A stretch of 64,000 bases of DNA from Terrimicrobium sacchariphilum. Its GTDB lineage: Bacteria; Verrucomicrobiota; Verrucomicrobiia; Chthoniobacterales; Terrimicrobiaceae. The stretch covers positions 930,001 through 994,000 of the forward strand of contig NZ_BDCO01000002.1 in the NCBI RefSeq assembly GCF_001613545.1. The letters run 5' to 3'. Positions 41,080-50,411 of this stretch are shown here, one piece after another. A program made the position numbers and the translations under genes. Every line of letters starts with the position of its first letter. Positions within the stretch are counted from its first letter, which is position 1. Below the pieces are notes generated by a model. That model ran no database searches. It worked only from the letters and a program-made list of their open reading frames with translations, and had not been told where the DNA came from.

Positions 41080-41499
41080 GGGGCGGTGGCGAAGTCGGAA
41101 GTGGGAACGCGGAAGTCGGAAGTGCCGCGTCGGGTGTGCCAATGGGGAGGCTTTGCGCCATTTCGGGTGTCCGGCAGGCGGGAGGCTGGGGGCACGGTGC
41201 CGGGTCGGCAGGTCGTTTTGCGATAGGCGCGGTTGTTATCCCGTGACGTTCTGGATGGTCCGAGAAAGGGCACCCCATCGGCTGCGATGGAACGAGACGG
41301 ACAATCCCGCGCCGAATGTCTCACCCTGCGAAAAACCTTCCGATTTGCGCGATCCCGCTTCTCACCGAGCGCATACGCTTCTGCGTCGGAGCGTCCTCCC
41401 CCGCACGGTCTGAAAGCTGAACCCTGGAAAACCTCCCGGCTCCTGGCTGCGGGGGGCATGGCCGAACTTCCGACTTCCGCGATCCCGCTTCCGCCTTCG
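41080..41499. other. Intergenic region with GAAGTCGGAAGT repeats and dispersed repeat copy C
   Basis: GAAGTCGGAAGT-type units at about 41094-41131 recur inverted (ACTTCCGACTTCCG) near 41464-41480. Positions 41385-41440 carry a dispersed-repeat copy (ACGGTCTGAAAGCTGAACCC, then TGGAAAACCTCCC). The motif GCGATCCCGCTTC occurs near 41349 and again near 41479. No gene is supported. Confidence 0.55.
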
Positions 41500-43326
41500 T
41501 CAGCCTGCGGCGGCGGTGTTGCCCTGGGGAACGGGGAGGCGGACGGTGAAGGTGGTGCCGGTGCGGCCGTCGCTCTCGACCGAGATGTCGCCGCCGAGGC
41601 GGCGGGCGAGGTCGGAGGAGATGGAGAGCCCGAGGCCGGTGCCGCCGTAGCGGTGGGCGATGGTTTGATCGGCCTGGGTGTAGGGGGTGAAGATGCGCTC
41701 GATCTGTGCAGGGGTGAGGCCGGGGCCGGAGTCGACGACTTCAAGAATGAGCTGGCGATCGCCGCTGGCGGCGGCAGGTTCCAGGGAGGCGTGGAGCCGG
41801 ACAAAGCCCTCGTCGGTGAATTTCAGGGCGTTGGTGATGAGGTTGGAGAGGATCTGGCGGAGCCGCAGGGGATCGAGCGCGAGGGTGTCGGGGACGGCGG
41901 GGTCGATCTCGAGGCCGAGGTCGAGGGACTTCAGCGTGGCGGAGGCGCGGAAGTGGGTGATGATCTCGCCGAGGAAGTCGCGCACTGCGACAGGGCGGAG
42001 CTGGATGGCGATCTCCGCGCCGGACTCGATCTCGGAGTGGTGGAGGATCTCGTCGACGGTCTGTAGCAGCGTGTGGGCGGAGGTCTGCGCGATGGCGGCC
42101 ACCTCCTCGCGCGTGGCGGGGTCCTTTTCCTGCCGCCAGAGGTGGAGCGAGCTGATGATGCCCGAGAGGGGCGAGCGCACCTCGTGGGCGAGCACGGCGA
42201 GGAAGCGCGTCTTGGCCTCGCTGGCGCGGGTGGCGTCGGCTTCCGCCTGCCGCCGCGTGCCGACCTCGCGGTGGAGGACGCGGTTCATGCGCGTGGCGAC
42301 GAGCGCCCAGCCGCCGCCGGCGAGGGCGAGCGCGCCGACGATGCCGATGGGCCAGGCGTAGCGCCGCCAGTCGATGCGCGGGTCGCGTTCGTAGACAAAC
42401 CCGTCGAGCCGCTGATGGTGCGGCATCATGCCGAGGTCTGCATACGTCTCGGCGATGGACTGCCAGCGGCCGGGGTTCACATAGCCGATCTCGATCAGCT
42501 CGGGGTGGAGGAGCCTGGCCGTCTCGGCCGCTTCAAAGAGGAGATGATCGCGGCTCTTGCCTCGCGGGTAGTTGGCCAGGATGTAGTTGACGATTTCCTC
42601 CTGGTGTTTCATGGCGTAGACCCAGCCGCGCACGGAGGCGTCGAGAAAGGCGCGCACACGCTCGGGATGGTCGCGCAGCTCGGACTCGGAGGTGAAGAGA
42701 TTGTCTCCGTAAAAATCAATCCCCGCCGTGCGCGGGCTGAAGGTGAGGTACGGCACGCCCTCGGCCTTGAGCTTGTAGGGTTCGTCCGTCGAGTAGGCCG
42801 ACATGGCGACGGCGTGGCCATTGAGCAGGTCGTGCTCGTCAAAGCTGTGGGGGAGGATCTTCAGCCGCGCGGGGTCCACGCCTTCATTGCGGAAAAAGGC
42901 GAGCAACTCCGCCGCGCCGTTTTCCATCATGATGGGCTTGTCCGCCAGCGACTGCACATCCTCGATGCCCGATCTGGCGGGCGTGAGCAGGACAAAGGGC
43001 GAGTGCTGGTAGATGACGGCGAGGACGACCACAGGCTTCCCCTGCGACCGCGCCAGCACCAGGTCAGAAGTGCCCACGCCGTACTGCGCCCGGCCCGAGA
43101 GGACCTCCTCCACGGTGTCGGTCTCCGGACCCGCCTCGCGCAGTTCCACATCAAAACCCGCCTCGCGGTAATACCCCTGCGTGACCGCGGCATAGTAGCC
43201 GGCAAATTGAAACTGATGCCGCCACTTCAGCTGCAGCACCACATGGTCGAGGGCATGGACGGACGGGCTGGCTGCCACCGCAGCCAGGATCGTCAACACC
43301 CCTATCCGCATGTGCCTTGGAATCAT
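41500..43326 (-). CDS. THI5/NMT1-like binding-protein histidine kinase fusion
   Basis: 608 aa from ATG 43326 (a GTG at 43374 and ATG 43311 also in frame). After a signal peptide (LTILAAVAASPSVHA) residues ~25-310 form an SsuA/THI5-like periplasmic binding domain: LQLKWRHQFQFAGYYAAVTQ, YREAGFDVELREAGPETDTV, GVGTSDLVLARSQGKPVVVL. One membrane helix (YAWPIGIVGALALAGGGWAL) precedes a HisKA (AVLAHEVRSPLSGIISSLH) and a full HATPase_c (NLITNALKFTDEG, DSGPGLT, YGGTGLGLSIS). It should sense a small pyrimidine- or sulfonate-like ligand outside and phosphorylate a regulator, probably the convergent LytTR protein. Confidence 0.9.
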   Translation of the reverse strand: MIPRHMRIGVLTILAAVAASPSVHALDHVVLQLKWRHQFQFAGYYAAVTQGYYREAGFDVELREAGPETDTVEEVLSGRAQYGVGTSDLVLARSQGKPVVVLAVIYQHSPFVLLTPARSGIEDVQSLADKPIMMENGAAELLAFFRNEGVDPARLKILPHSFDEHDLLNGHAVAMSAYSTDEPYKLKAEGVPYLTFSPRTAGIDFYGDNLFTSESELRDHPERVRAFLDASVRGWVYAMKHQEEIVNYILANYPRGKSRDHLLFEAAETARLLHPELIEIGYVNPGRWQSIAETYADLGMMPHHQRLDGFVYERDPRIDWRRYAWPIGIVGALALAGGGWALVATRMNRVLHREVGTRRQAEADATRASEAKTRFLAVLAHEVRSPLSGIISSLHLWRQEKDPATREEVAAIAQTSAHTLLQTVDEILHHSEIESGAEIAIQLRPVAVRDFLGEIITHFRASATLKSLDLGLEIDPAVPDTLALDPLRLRQILSNLITNALKFTDEGFVRLHASLEPAAASGDRQLILEVVDSGPGLTPAQIERIFTPYTQADQTIAHRYGGTGLGLSISSDLARRLGGDISVESDGRTGTTFTVRLPVPQGNTAAAG

Positions 43327-43374
43327 CCGCCGTCTCTCGTCCTCCAACGAAGCGGGGCTATCAGGGCGGAACAC

Positions 43375-44092
43375 TAAGGGGCAAGAAAAATGGGGGACTA
43401 ATGGAAATGCAATGTTGCAGCGCCTGGGCCGGGGGCCCGCGAGAGAGGAAATACCAAAGAGCGACTGCCAGCCGGGCGGCCGGGCTGGCCGGAGGCCCTG
43501 CCGTCCCCCACGGGGCGCGGAGGGAGCTTATCCCCCGCGGCCACTCCTCAGCATGTCGGGCGAACCACTGGCACCCTGGCCCCGGGAAGGTATTTGAGGC
43601 GGGCGGCTGCAATCTCTTACGCAAAGTGATCGAAGGCCGATTGCCCCGCCGGCCTTGCTCAAGCCGTGATCATGACGGCCTCGCTTTTTTCATCTCCTGA
43701 GCATTGGCCTCGGGTTTTCCCATCTGCCGGGCAGGCTTCGGATTCCGCACGGAAGCGGTCCATTTCTCCTTAAGCTAAACCGATGCGACCTCATGCTGAG
43801 GCGTGCGCGTCCCGCGTCTTTGCCAGCCCGGCGCGGCACTCTTTGACTTATGCCTGACCCGCATCGTTTTAAGATAACGGGAGCTTTCCGAGTGAGAGTC
43901 TGCTTCGTCAGCGGCGCTGCCCGGTCCGGTGCAGGTCCGGGAATTTTTCTCCCCGAGGGCATGCATTGCCTGTTACCTGCTGGGGGTGCGGGCTTTGCGT
44001 AAAATGACCGCCTAAGCATGCGCCGGGGAAGCGCTTGACGGCTCTTTGGTTTATGTTATGCGGGGGGCGGGGCTTATTAATGGGATGGGATC
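43375..44092. other. Intergenic region upstream of the LuxR gene
   Basis: About 700 bp without a credible gene. A TTGACG at 44035-44040 followed by TTATGC (44056) could be a weak promoter for the regulator at 44093. No repeat family member recognised. Confidence 0.4.
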
Positions 44093-44857
44093 ATGAACCT
44101 TCACACTCTGAAAAGCAAAGAGGTCCGGCTGGTTTCGGGATTCCTATATGATCTGTATAGTCCCTTGGAGAACAAGACCTTTGCAGATCACATAGTGGAT
44201 ATCTGCTCTCATCACCTTCGGGACTATGCAAGCGGGGTCGCATATGATGAAACGAGCGCCATCGATGGTTCCTACAGGATTTGCAGCGACAGCATAGACA
44301 GGTTGAGGGCCTATTATGAGCCGGTGAGGGATCATATATCCGAGCATCCGGGGTGGAGATATGTGATGAATGGCGGCAAAGAGAGGATACTCAATATCCA
44401 TGATTTCGTCTCGGAAAGAGAGTTTCGCGGGACCGGCCTGTATCAGGAGGCCTTCCGGCACATCGGATCGGAGTATCAGTTTGCGGCTGCGATCATTACG
44501 AATACCCATGTCGGCGGCCTGACGCTGCACAGGGACAGGCCGATACAGGAATCCCTCCGGTCCCTCCTGACGATCTTTGCGCCCCATATCGAGCGGGCTT
44601 GCGAGCTGGCTGCCGCCGCCGCCAAGACTGAAGCGCAGCCCGACCCCGGGCAGCTGACCAGGCACGGGCTGACGATGAGAGAGGCCGAGGTGCTCGTATG
44701 GGTCATTCAGGGAAAGAGGGATGCCGAGATCGCGCTCATCCTGGATATTTCGTCGAGAACCGTCAGCAAGCACATGGAGAGAATCCTCTCCAAGCTGAAT
44801 GTTGAGACGCGTGGAGCTGCCGTTGCAGAAATCATCCGGATGAATCGTCAGGCCTGA
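44093..44857 (+). CDS. LuxR-family transcription regulator
   Basis: 254 aa. The N-terminal ~170 residues form an unrecognised domain (FLYDLYSPLENKTFADHIVD, HPGWRYVMNGGKERILNIHD). The C-terminal LuxR HTH is clear: LTMREAEVLVWVIQGKRDAE, IALILDISSRTVSKHMERIL, SKLNVETRGAAVAE. There is no receiver domain, so it may bind a ligand directly. It lies 268 bp upstream of a PEP-CTERM protein gene in the same orientation, a plausible target by position only. Codon usage and composition look slightly more AT-rich than the neighbours. Confidence 0.87.
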   Translation: MNLHTLKSKEVRLVSGFLYDLYSPLENKTFADHIVDICSHHLRDYASGVAYDETSAIDGSYRICSDSIDRLRAYYEPVRDHISEHPGWRYVMNGGKERILNIHDFVSEREFRGTGLYQEAFRHIGSEYQFAAAIITNTHVGGLTLHRDRPIQESLRSLLTIFAPHIERACELAAAAAKTEAQPDPGQLTRHGLTMREAEVLVWVIQGKRDAEIALILDISSRTVSKHMERILSKLNVETRGAAVAEIIRMNRQA

Positions 44858-45125
44858 GGATTCCATGAAGGGCTCGTGCCCTTGATGTCCGGCGGGAGGA
44901 GTCAAAAAAATCGTCTCTCTCGGATGGTGAGCGTCCCAGGCTGGACGGCACCCTTTTGTACGCATTTCTCCGTATTTACCTGCCTTGCAGAAAGAGGGCA
45001 GAGTCCGAGGCCATGAAAGTCTCCGGCATACAGCATAAGTCGCCCCTCGTGACAGAGCTGTCTGCTTTCCCTGCTCCCCACCGTGTGGGGAGTCGCAAGC
45101 CGTACGCTCAACTCGATTGCAAACC

Positions 45126-47609
45126 ATGAAAAAGACACTTCTCACCAATCGTCTCTCGGCGGCCGTGGCGATCCTGCTCCTTGCCGGTCCCTCGATGGCT
45201 TTCGCCGACTCGTATTTCAACTGGACCGGGGCGGGTGCCAACGACGACTTCAGCACGGCGGAGAACTGGGTTTGGAACCAGGCGCCCAGCGGCGACCCGC
45301 AGGCGTACGAGCGGCTTTTCTTTGCCGGATCATCGGGTTCGGTGAACAACGATCTCCTGGGGGCGGCCTACCAGGAGCTGTTCTTTGAGGATGGCGACTA
45401 CGGGTACTTTGGCAATGCCGCCGATGTCGCGCAATTGACTCTTTCCCTTAGGAACTCCGACTCCTCCAGCCTGTGGGTGGGAGCGGACATCCGGGGGGCG
45501 GATATCTTCTTTGATTACGATGATTTTCGCGTGGACCAAAGCGCTTCCGCCAATCTGCATTTCGGAGTGGGAGGCGAGATTCACCTCACGGGCGAGGCGG
45601 CGAATCGTTTCAGCACCTACGGGTATGGGGCTTTTCAAAGCCGCGTGGTGCTCGCGGGACCCAATGGGCGGATCGTGGCGGACGGCCCGGCGGAGGCCTG
45701 GATCGGAGGGGCGACGCTCGGCCTGAACGGCGGGGATCAGCCCGGTGTATCCGGGCGCATCGGCTCCAATGTCCACGTGTATCTCGACCACGGATCGCAG
45801 TTGAAACTGAACGCCTTCGGGGGCGAGGCGGATACCTTCACCGAGACGATCTCGCAACTCACCGTCGTCGGGTCGGCCATCATCAACGTGGATGGACCGA
45901 GCGGCGCGCACGATACGATCCTTTCGATACCGCCGGATATTTCGCCGGGCGGCCTCGCGCTTTACAATGCCTCCAACGGGGAGCTGGGTGCGGCGGTCGG
46001 GCCTGCGCCGCGCATCATGTTGCAGGGGCAGGGCGACTCCGCCTTTCTGGGCGCCCAGCAGTTCTATCTCAACGGAAACGTGAACTGGGGCGGCGGCTTT
46101 GCTCCCTATGAGTTCGCCGCGTATGACACCACCCGCGGCGTGATCTCGGCGACGACCTTGAGCAACCCCGCAGACCTCAGCACGGCGACCTCCTCCGATG
46201 TCGTGCAGATCGATACGGCCAACCCGGCCGCGCTGGCCGACGACCCCGAGGCGACCAGGGATTACAAGCTCACCGGCAACGCGACGGTCAAGGCGCTGGC
46301 CTTCAACGGGGATCTCCTCTACAGCAAGCTGGAGGGAGAGCCGGGTCCGGTCGCGACCCTCTCACTGGAACACCTCCTCCTGACCCACGATACCGCCGCC
46401 GTGGTGGTCAATCTGGACTTCGGCGCAGCCGCTGGATCGATCACGACCGAAAACTGGTTTCTCAACGGATACCCGGAGGTCGACGTGGTGGCCGACATCG
46501 CGGGAACGAACAGCCTCACTGTCCGCGGCTATGGCGAGCTCAACTATCGGGCGGCTGCCAGCTTCAGCGGGGAGCTGGTCGTGGCGGGCGGATACCTCAA
46601 TCTCGCCGACGCGGGGAGTTTCGCCAATGTCGATACGGTGCGGCTCGGTGTGCCGGGCCAGATATTGAGTTCCCTGGAACTCTACGGCGTGGACAACACG
46701 GGGCCGTCGCCGGTGACGGTGGATCGGTTGAAGGACGACGTCCAGATCGTCGTCCAGGGAAACTCCGAGCTGAGTCTCGAATCCGATGCCGCCGGCGTCA
46801 CGGCGACGACGGAAGTGGTCGGGTCCATCGTCGTGAGCGGTCCGAGATCGTCCTTTTCACTCGTGGTGCAGGCGGGGGATTTGGATACCCACTCCGCCGC
46901 GTCCGCCGCCAGCTGGGAGGTGGGTTCGCTCTCATTTGATGGCTCCGCGTCGGAGGCCAGCGTCGCCCTGGCCGCCTTCGGCGAAGGAAATACCATAAGG
47001 ATCAATGGCGGCCCGATCCTGCTGGAAAATGGCAATGTGCTCACGATCACCCAGATGGATGGCGGACGCGTGATCACGCAGGGGATCGGCATTGCGGAGG
47101 GTTCCACCTCGAGCCTGTACCTGCACGGAGGGATCGAGGGCGACCTGGATTTGCAGGGCGGCCATTTCGGTGTCGGTGAGGGAGGGGGCTCCATTCTGGG
47201 AAATCTCACCTTGGGAGAAGGAGCGCATACCACCCTGTGGCTCCCGGCGCTGGCCGATGAGGATTCGCCGAGTCCGTTCTCCAGCCTGGAAACACCCCTG
47301 CTCTTCATCGACGGCAACCTCGTGCTCGGCGGAGCGATTTATCTCGGCCAGAGCGGGGGGTTCCAGACAGGAAGCTGGCTTGCCTTCCAGTACACCGGCG
47401 ACTTCACCGCCCTCGCCTGGACGATCAACGGGATGGATGGAGAGTATACGCTGACTGTAGACGAAGCCACCCACAGCGTCTACGTGAACGCCGTCCCCGA
47501 ACCGTCGACCTATCTGCTGGTTGCACTCGGCGGTGCGGCGCTGGCGTTTGGATTTTCCAGGCGGCGAATGGCTGCGGCCAGCAGCGGGCAACAGGGGCTG
47601 GTCGCATAG
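45126..47609 (+). CDS. Large PEP-CTERM secreted protein
   Basis: 827 aa from ATG 45126 (MKKTLLTNRLSAAVAILLLA signal peptide). The mature protein starts SYFNWTGAGANDDFSTAENW, the usual opening of PEP-CTERM and autotransporter-associated beta-helix proteins, and continues as beta-rich Gly/Asp/Thr sequence without a catalytic motif. The sorting signal is VPEPSTYLLVALGGAALAFG then SRRR. It should be surface-anchored through an exosortase. The preceding LuxR gene may control it. Confidence 0.88.
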   Translation: MKKTLLTNRLSAAVAILLLAGPSMAFADSYFNWTGAGANDDFSTAENWVWNQAPSGDPQAYERLFFAGSSGSVNNDLLGAAYQELFFEDGDYGYFGNAADVAQLTLSLRNSDSSSLWVGADIRGADIFFDYDDFRVDQSASANLHFGVGGEIHLTGEAANRFSTYGYGAFQSRVVLAGPNGRIVADGPAEAWIGGATLGLNGGDQPGVSGRIGSNVHVYLDHGSQLKLNAFGGEADTFTETISQLTVVGSAIINVDGPSGAHDTILSIPPDISPGGLALYNASNGELGAAVGPAPRIMLQGQGDSAFLGAQQFYLNGNVNWGGGFAPYEFAAYDTTRGVISATTLSNPADLSTATSSDVVQIDTANPAALADDPEATRDYKLTGNATVKALAFNGDLLYSKLEGEPGPVATLSLEHLLLTHDTAAVVVNLDFGAAAGSITTENWFLNGYPEVDVVADIAGTNSLTVRGYGELNYRAAASFSGELVVAGGYLNLADAGSFANVDTVRLGVPGQILSSLELYGVDNTGPSPVTVDRLKDDVQIVVQGNSELSLESDAAGVTATTEVVGSIVVSGPRSSFSLVVQAGDLDTHSAASAASWEVGSLSFDGSASEASVALAAFGEGNTIRINGGPILLENGNVLTITQMDGGRVITQGIGIAEGSTSSLYLHGGIEGDLDLQGGHFGVGEGGGSILGNLTLGEGAHTTLWLPALADEDSPSPFSSLETPLLFIDGNLVLGGAIYLGQSGGFQTGSWLAFQYTGDFTALAWTINGMDGEYTLTVDEATHSVYVNAVPEPSTYLLVALGGAALAFGFSRRRMAAASSGQQGLVA

Positions 47610-47753
47610 ACGAAAGCGCTCCAGAAGGCCCTGCGCCCGCGCTTGGGAGATTGGCATTCGACGGCTGGCCTCTGGCTTTTCTTATAAAAAGCAGAGCCTG
47701 AAGCTGAGGGCCCTTTCTTGAAAACGACATTCAACCCTTCCGGTCATTTCCCT

Positions 47754-48410
47754 TTAGTTGCGGTCGGTCGTTCGCTTTTCGGCTGAGGTCCATCGGTCTC
47801 CGGAAAGCAGATATTTTCCGCAGGAAAACTTGATCCTGGACAACTCGCTCGCGGGTTCAGGTGCGCCATTGTCGGGAGCGCCGATCCCCACAATCATCTG
47901 AGGTACCACGACCTCGACAATCAGCTTCATTCCCCCATTTGATTTCACAAGAGATCGGTATGGGGCGATAAGCTGGTCCATGTCGATCGATGAAGTCATC
48001 TCCTGGTCCGGCGGCAGGGTGACGGCATCTTTGCCTCTGATGGCTTTGCTTAACGAAGCGCGCAACTCGTCAGAGTCGTCTCCGGTATGAACCTGGACCG
48101 GGAGTGTTTTTAAAGTATGGAGTTGGATCTGCCCCGACGCCAGTCGCTGCATGCTCCACACCTCGGAGTGGACGGATTCCGCGGTGACCGGACGCAGGAT
48201 GAGAGGCGAGCGGCCGATATTCCTGACTGTAATCTTCAGGGCGTTTCCCACGATCTCCGAGTGAAGGTCCAGCGGGAGGCGCGCAGGATCATCACTCCTG
48301 GCGGAGTCATTTCCCCTGGCGGAGCTTGAGAAAATGAAGGTGAAGGCAACTATACCCAGGCAGAAGAAAGCCGCTGCCGCTGTTCGATTCATTCCGTTCA
48401 GGTACAGCAT
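47754..48410 (-). CDS. Secreted or membrane-anchored protein of unknown function
   Basis: About 218 aa from ATG 48410 (ATG 48392 is an alternative). An N-terminal hydrophobic segment (AAAAFFCLGIVAFTFIFSSS) acts as signal peptide or anchor. The mature part has an Ig-like, beta-rich beginning (LPLDLHSEIVGNALKITVRN, SPLILRPVT) and an ordinary polar remainder. No family recognised. It diverges from the small secreted protein at 48617. Confidence 0.65.
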   Translation of the reverse strand: MLYLNGMNRTAAAAFFCLGIVAFTFIFSSSARGNDSARSDDPARLPLDLHSEIVGNALKITVRNIGRSPLILRPVTAESVHSEVWSMQRLASGQIQLHTLKTLPVQVHTGDDSDELRASLSKAIRGKDAVTLPPDQEMTSSIDMDQLIAPYRSLVKSNGGMKLIVEVVVPQMIVGIGAPDNGAPEPASELSRIKFSCGKYLLSGDRWTSAEKRTTDRN

Positions 48411-48616
48411 ATTCTTAGGGGATGGCGAGCTTATGCTCGTGTCCATAAGCAAGTGTCGGATTTTTCGATGAGATAGGGCGGGTTCCTCTCTCCTGATGTT
48501 CCGGCGAGCGCATTTGGGCAGCATTGCGTTGGGCGGTGGGGTTACGATTTCTAACGAAATGGTTGAGTGGCAGGTTCGGGTTTTCTAGAATTCGGGGGGA
48601 AAGCTTGGATTTGCGT

Positions 48617-49045
48617 ATGCGCTTTTTTATTTTCGTTGCGGTGGCGGTTTCCCTCTTGGTCCCAAATGTCCGAGCCGGAAACGCATCAAAAAACAACTCC
48701 GGGTGGAAAAGCGGAGCGGTATCCGGGGATGGAGCGTGGTCATGGGTGCTGGAGGTGCCGCAGACGACTTTGGATTCCGCTCCCAGATGGAAACCCGCAG
48801 ATGGCAAGTGTCCCCTTTCCCCGGAGGCAGCCTACAAGAAAGCCGTCGCGGCCTTTCAAAAGCTGGACCTGGGCGCGGCCACTTTCCTGAGACTGACACT
48901 GCGCGTCGATACCCAAGGGCCTTTTGATATTCCGGTCTACGAAATCACCTTTCAGTCCTCGAAGGGCTGCCATGTCGACTTCCTCATTTTCCTCGACGGT
49001 TCCGTAGTGTCCCCAAAGTTCGAGAAACGACCTGATCTCCTTTGA
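48617..49045 (+). CDS. Small secreted protein of unknown function
   Basis: 142 aa from ATG 48617. Signal peptide MRFFIFVAVAVSLLVPNVRA. The mature chain has a helix (PEAAYKKAVAAFQKLDLG), then strands (TFLRLTLRVDTQGPFDIPVY, VDFLIFLDGSVVSP). Function unknown. Overlapping longer frames start earlier but lack a better start. Confidence 0.65.
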   Translation: MRFFIFVAVAVSLLVPNVRAGNASKNNSGWKSGAVSGDGAWSWVLEVPQTTLDSAPRWKPADGKCPLSPEAAYKKAVAAFQKLDLGAATFLRLTLRVDTQGPFDIPVYEITFQSSKGCHVDFLIFLDGSVVSPKFEKRPDLL

Positions 49046-49342
49046 TAAGATACGGAGAAGATTTGGGGCGATGCGCTGGCTCCTTGCGGGCCGGAACTTA
49101 GGACGGCAGGGAAGGCGGAGCCCTGCGGGGTGGGGGCTGCGGTTTTGTTTGGGCTTAATGCTCCTGCCGAGGCTTTGCTAGCATACATCAGAGGAAAGAT
49201 CCGGGTGTTTTCAGCGATCTTCCCTCAGCACGCTCCCCGCCATCATTTTAGCCCCCGCAGCGTCCTCTTGGGTGAGGGAGGCCATTCATTCCGGGTGATT
49301 TCCGGCGCGGAACATGCTACGTACGTGTACGAAACACGACTC

Positions 49343-49963
49343 ATGCGCCGCCGCCTCCTCCTCATTGCCTGCCTCATCGGCCTCCTGAGCGTTTCTGCCG
49401 CCCGGGCCGACATCCTCGTCACCATCGACATCACCAACCCGGCGGCGGTCGTCTTCACCGCCACCAGCGCAGCGCCTCAATCGAGCGGCCCGAATGTCCC
49501 CGGCACCGGCGGGATCGACTTCCTCCATTTCTTCGCCGTCGAGATCAGCGGCTTTGCCTCGGGGCTGGTCTCCCAGTCCACTTTTGCCACCTACCTCGAC
49601 AGCAGCTACCCGTACCAGGACTGGAATACCGACGAATACTCCCGCTCCAATGTGGATCTCCAGTTCTACAGCCAGAAGACCTCCAGCCAGCACTTCAGTA
49701 CCTCCGACCCCGCCTTTGTCGGCACGGGCACGGTGGACTTCTCCGCCTACGCCGCCTATCTCCCCACCGCTGGAGCGACCGGCCAGATCACGGACGGCGC
49801 CTCCGGCAACGCCTCCGGCGACTCGCGGCCGCTCACCGTCCTCGGCTCCTACCAGGTCGTGCCCGAACCCGCGACGTGGGCGCTTCTCGCCCTCGGCCTC
49901 GCCGCTTTGCTGCCCGGCCTGCGCAAGCTCAGGAAGCCGGCGGTCGCCCGGGAGCTCCGCTAG
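49343..49963 (+). CDS. PEP-CTERM secreted protein
   Basis: 206 aa from ATG 49343, with signal peptide MRRRLLLIACLIGLLSVSAA. The mature part is Ser/Thr/Tyr-rich beta sequence (DILVTIDITNPAAVVFTATS, DFLHFFAVEISGFASGLVSQ). The sorting signal is VPEPATWALLALGLAALLPG followed by LRKLRKP. There are no Cys in the mature part and no enzymatic motif. Confidence 0.86.
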   Translation: MRRRLLLIACLIGLLSVSAARADILVTIDITNPAAVVFTATSAAPQSSGPNVPGTGGIDFLHFFAVEISGFASGLVSQSTFATYLDSSYPYQDWNTDEYSRSNVDLQFYSQKTSSQHFSTSDPAFVGTGTVDFSAYAAYLPTAGATGQITDGASGNASGDSRPLTVLGSYQVVPEPATWALLALGLAALLPGLRKLRKPAVARELR

Positions 49964-50021
49964 GAGCGTCCTTCGCAAGAAAAGGTCATGCACGCAGACT
50001 CCTGCCTGCCCGGTCGAGACT

Positions 50022-50273
50022 ATGGCGGGTAGCATTTATTTGTGCGTAGTCGGTGTCTTTGTTCTCGGCCTCGGCTTCCGGGAGCTGTGGATCAACTTCG
50101 CCCTCTTCACCCAGGGGGTGAGAGTGATGGGGACGATCATCTGGTTTGAGACCGCCCCGACGAGACGGCGGCTCTATTGCCCGATTATTGAATACACGGA
50201 CGCAAGCGGCGGGAGGAGGACCTTGCTGGGGAGAGCGAGGAGCGAAAAGGATGAGACGCTGGTAGTGTCCTAA
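50022..50273 (+). CDS. Truncated DUF3592-like membrane protein
   Basis: 83 aa. One N-terminal membrane helix (SIYLCVVGVFVLGLGFRELW) is followed by RVMGTIIWFETAPTRRRLYC, PIIEYTDASGGRRTLLG, the conserved start of DUF3592 proteins. Family members are usually 120-180 aa with a second helix; this one ends early at a stop just before the tRNA terminator. It is therefore probably truncated by rearrangement near the tRNA gene. Confidence 0.6.
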   Translation: MAGSIYLCVVGVFVLGLGFRELWINFALFTQGVRVMGTIIWFETAPTRRRLYCPIIEYTDASGGRRTLLGRARSEKDETLVVS

Positions 50274-50293
50274 TTTGAATCCATAAATAAAAT

Positions 50294-50321
50294 GCCCTAT
50301 GGGGAGCGATTCCCATAGGGC
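50294..50321 (-). terminator. Strong terminator of the class II tRNA gene
   Basis: On the minus strand a perfect 10-bp stem (GCCCTATGGG and CCCATAGGGC, loop of 8) is followed by ATTTTATTTATGG. It lies 2 bp beyond the tRNA 3' end, so the tRNA gene is likely transcribed as a single-gene unit. Confidence 0.8.
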
Positions 50322-50322
50322 G

Positions 50323-50411
50323 AGAAAAGGATGGGATTCGAACCCACGGCAGCATTTTCATACTGCATCCGATTATCAATCGGACCCCTTAAACCGCTCG
50401 GGCACCTTTCT
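50323..50411 (-). tRNA. Class II (serine-like) tRNA with GAU in the anticodon position
   Basis: 89 nt without encoded CCA. The D arm reads CCCGAGCGGTTTAAGGGG. The anticodon arm TCCGA / TTGATAA / TCGGA places GAU at 34-36. A long variable arm has a 6-bp stem (GCAGTA TGAAAA TGCTGC), and the T arm is GTGGG TTCGAAT CCCAT. The acceptor AGAAAGG pairs imperfectly with CCTTTTC (an A-C plus a G-U, or one bulged U). The long arm and D-loop are serine/leucine-like, whereas GAU would read isoleucine codons. A TATAAT directly abuts the 5' end, too close to serve as its -10. Confidence 0.75.
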
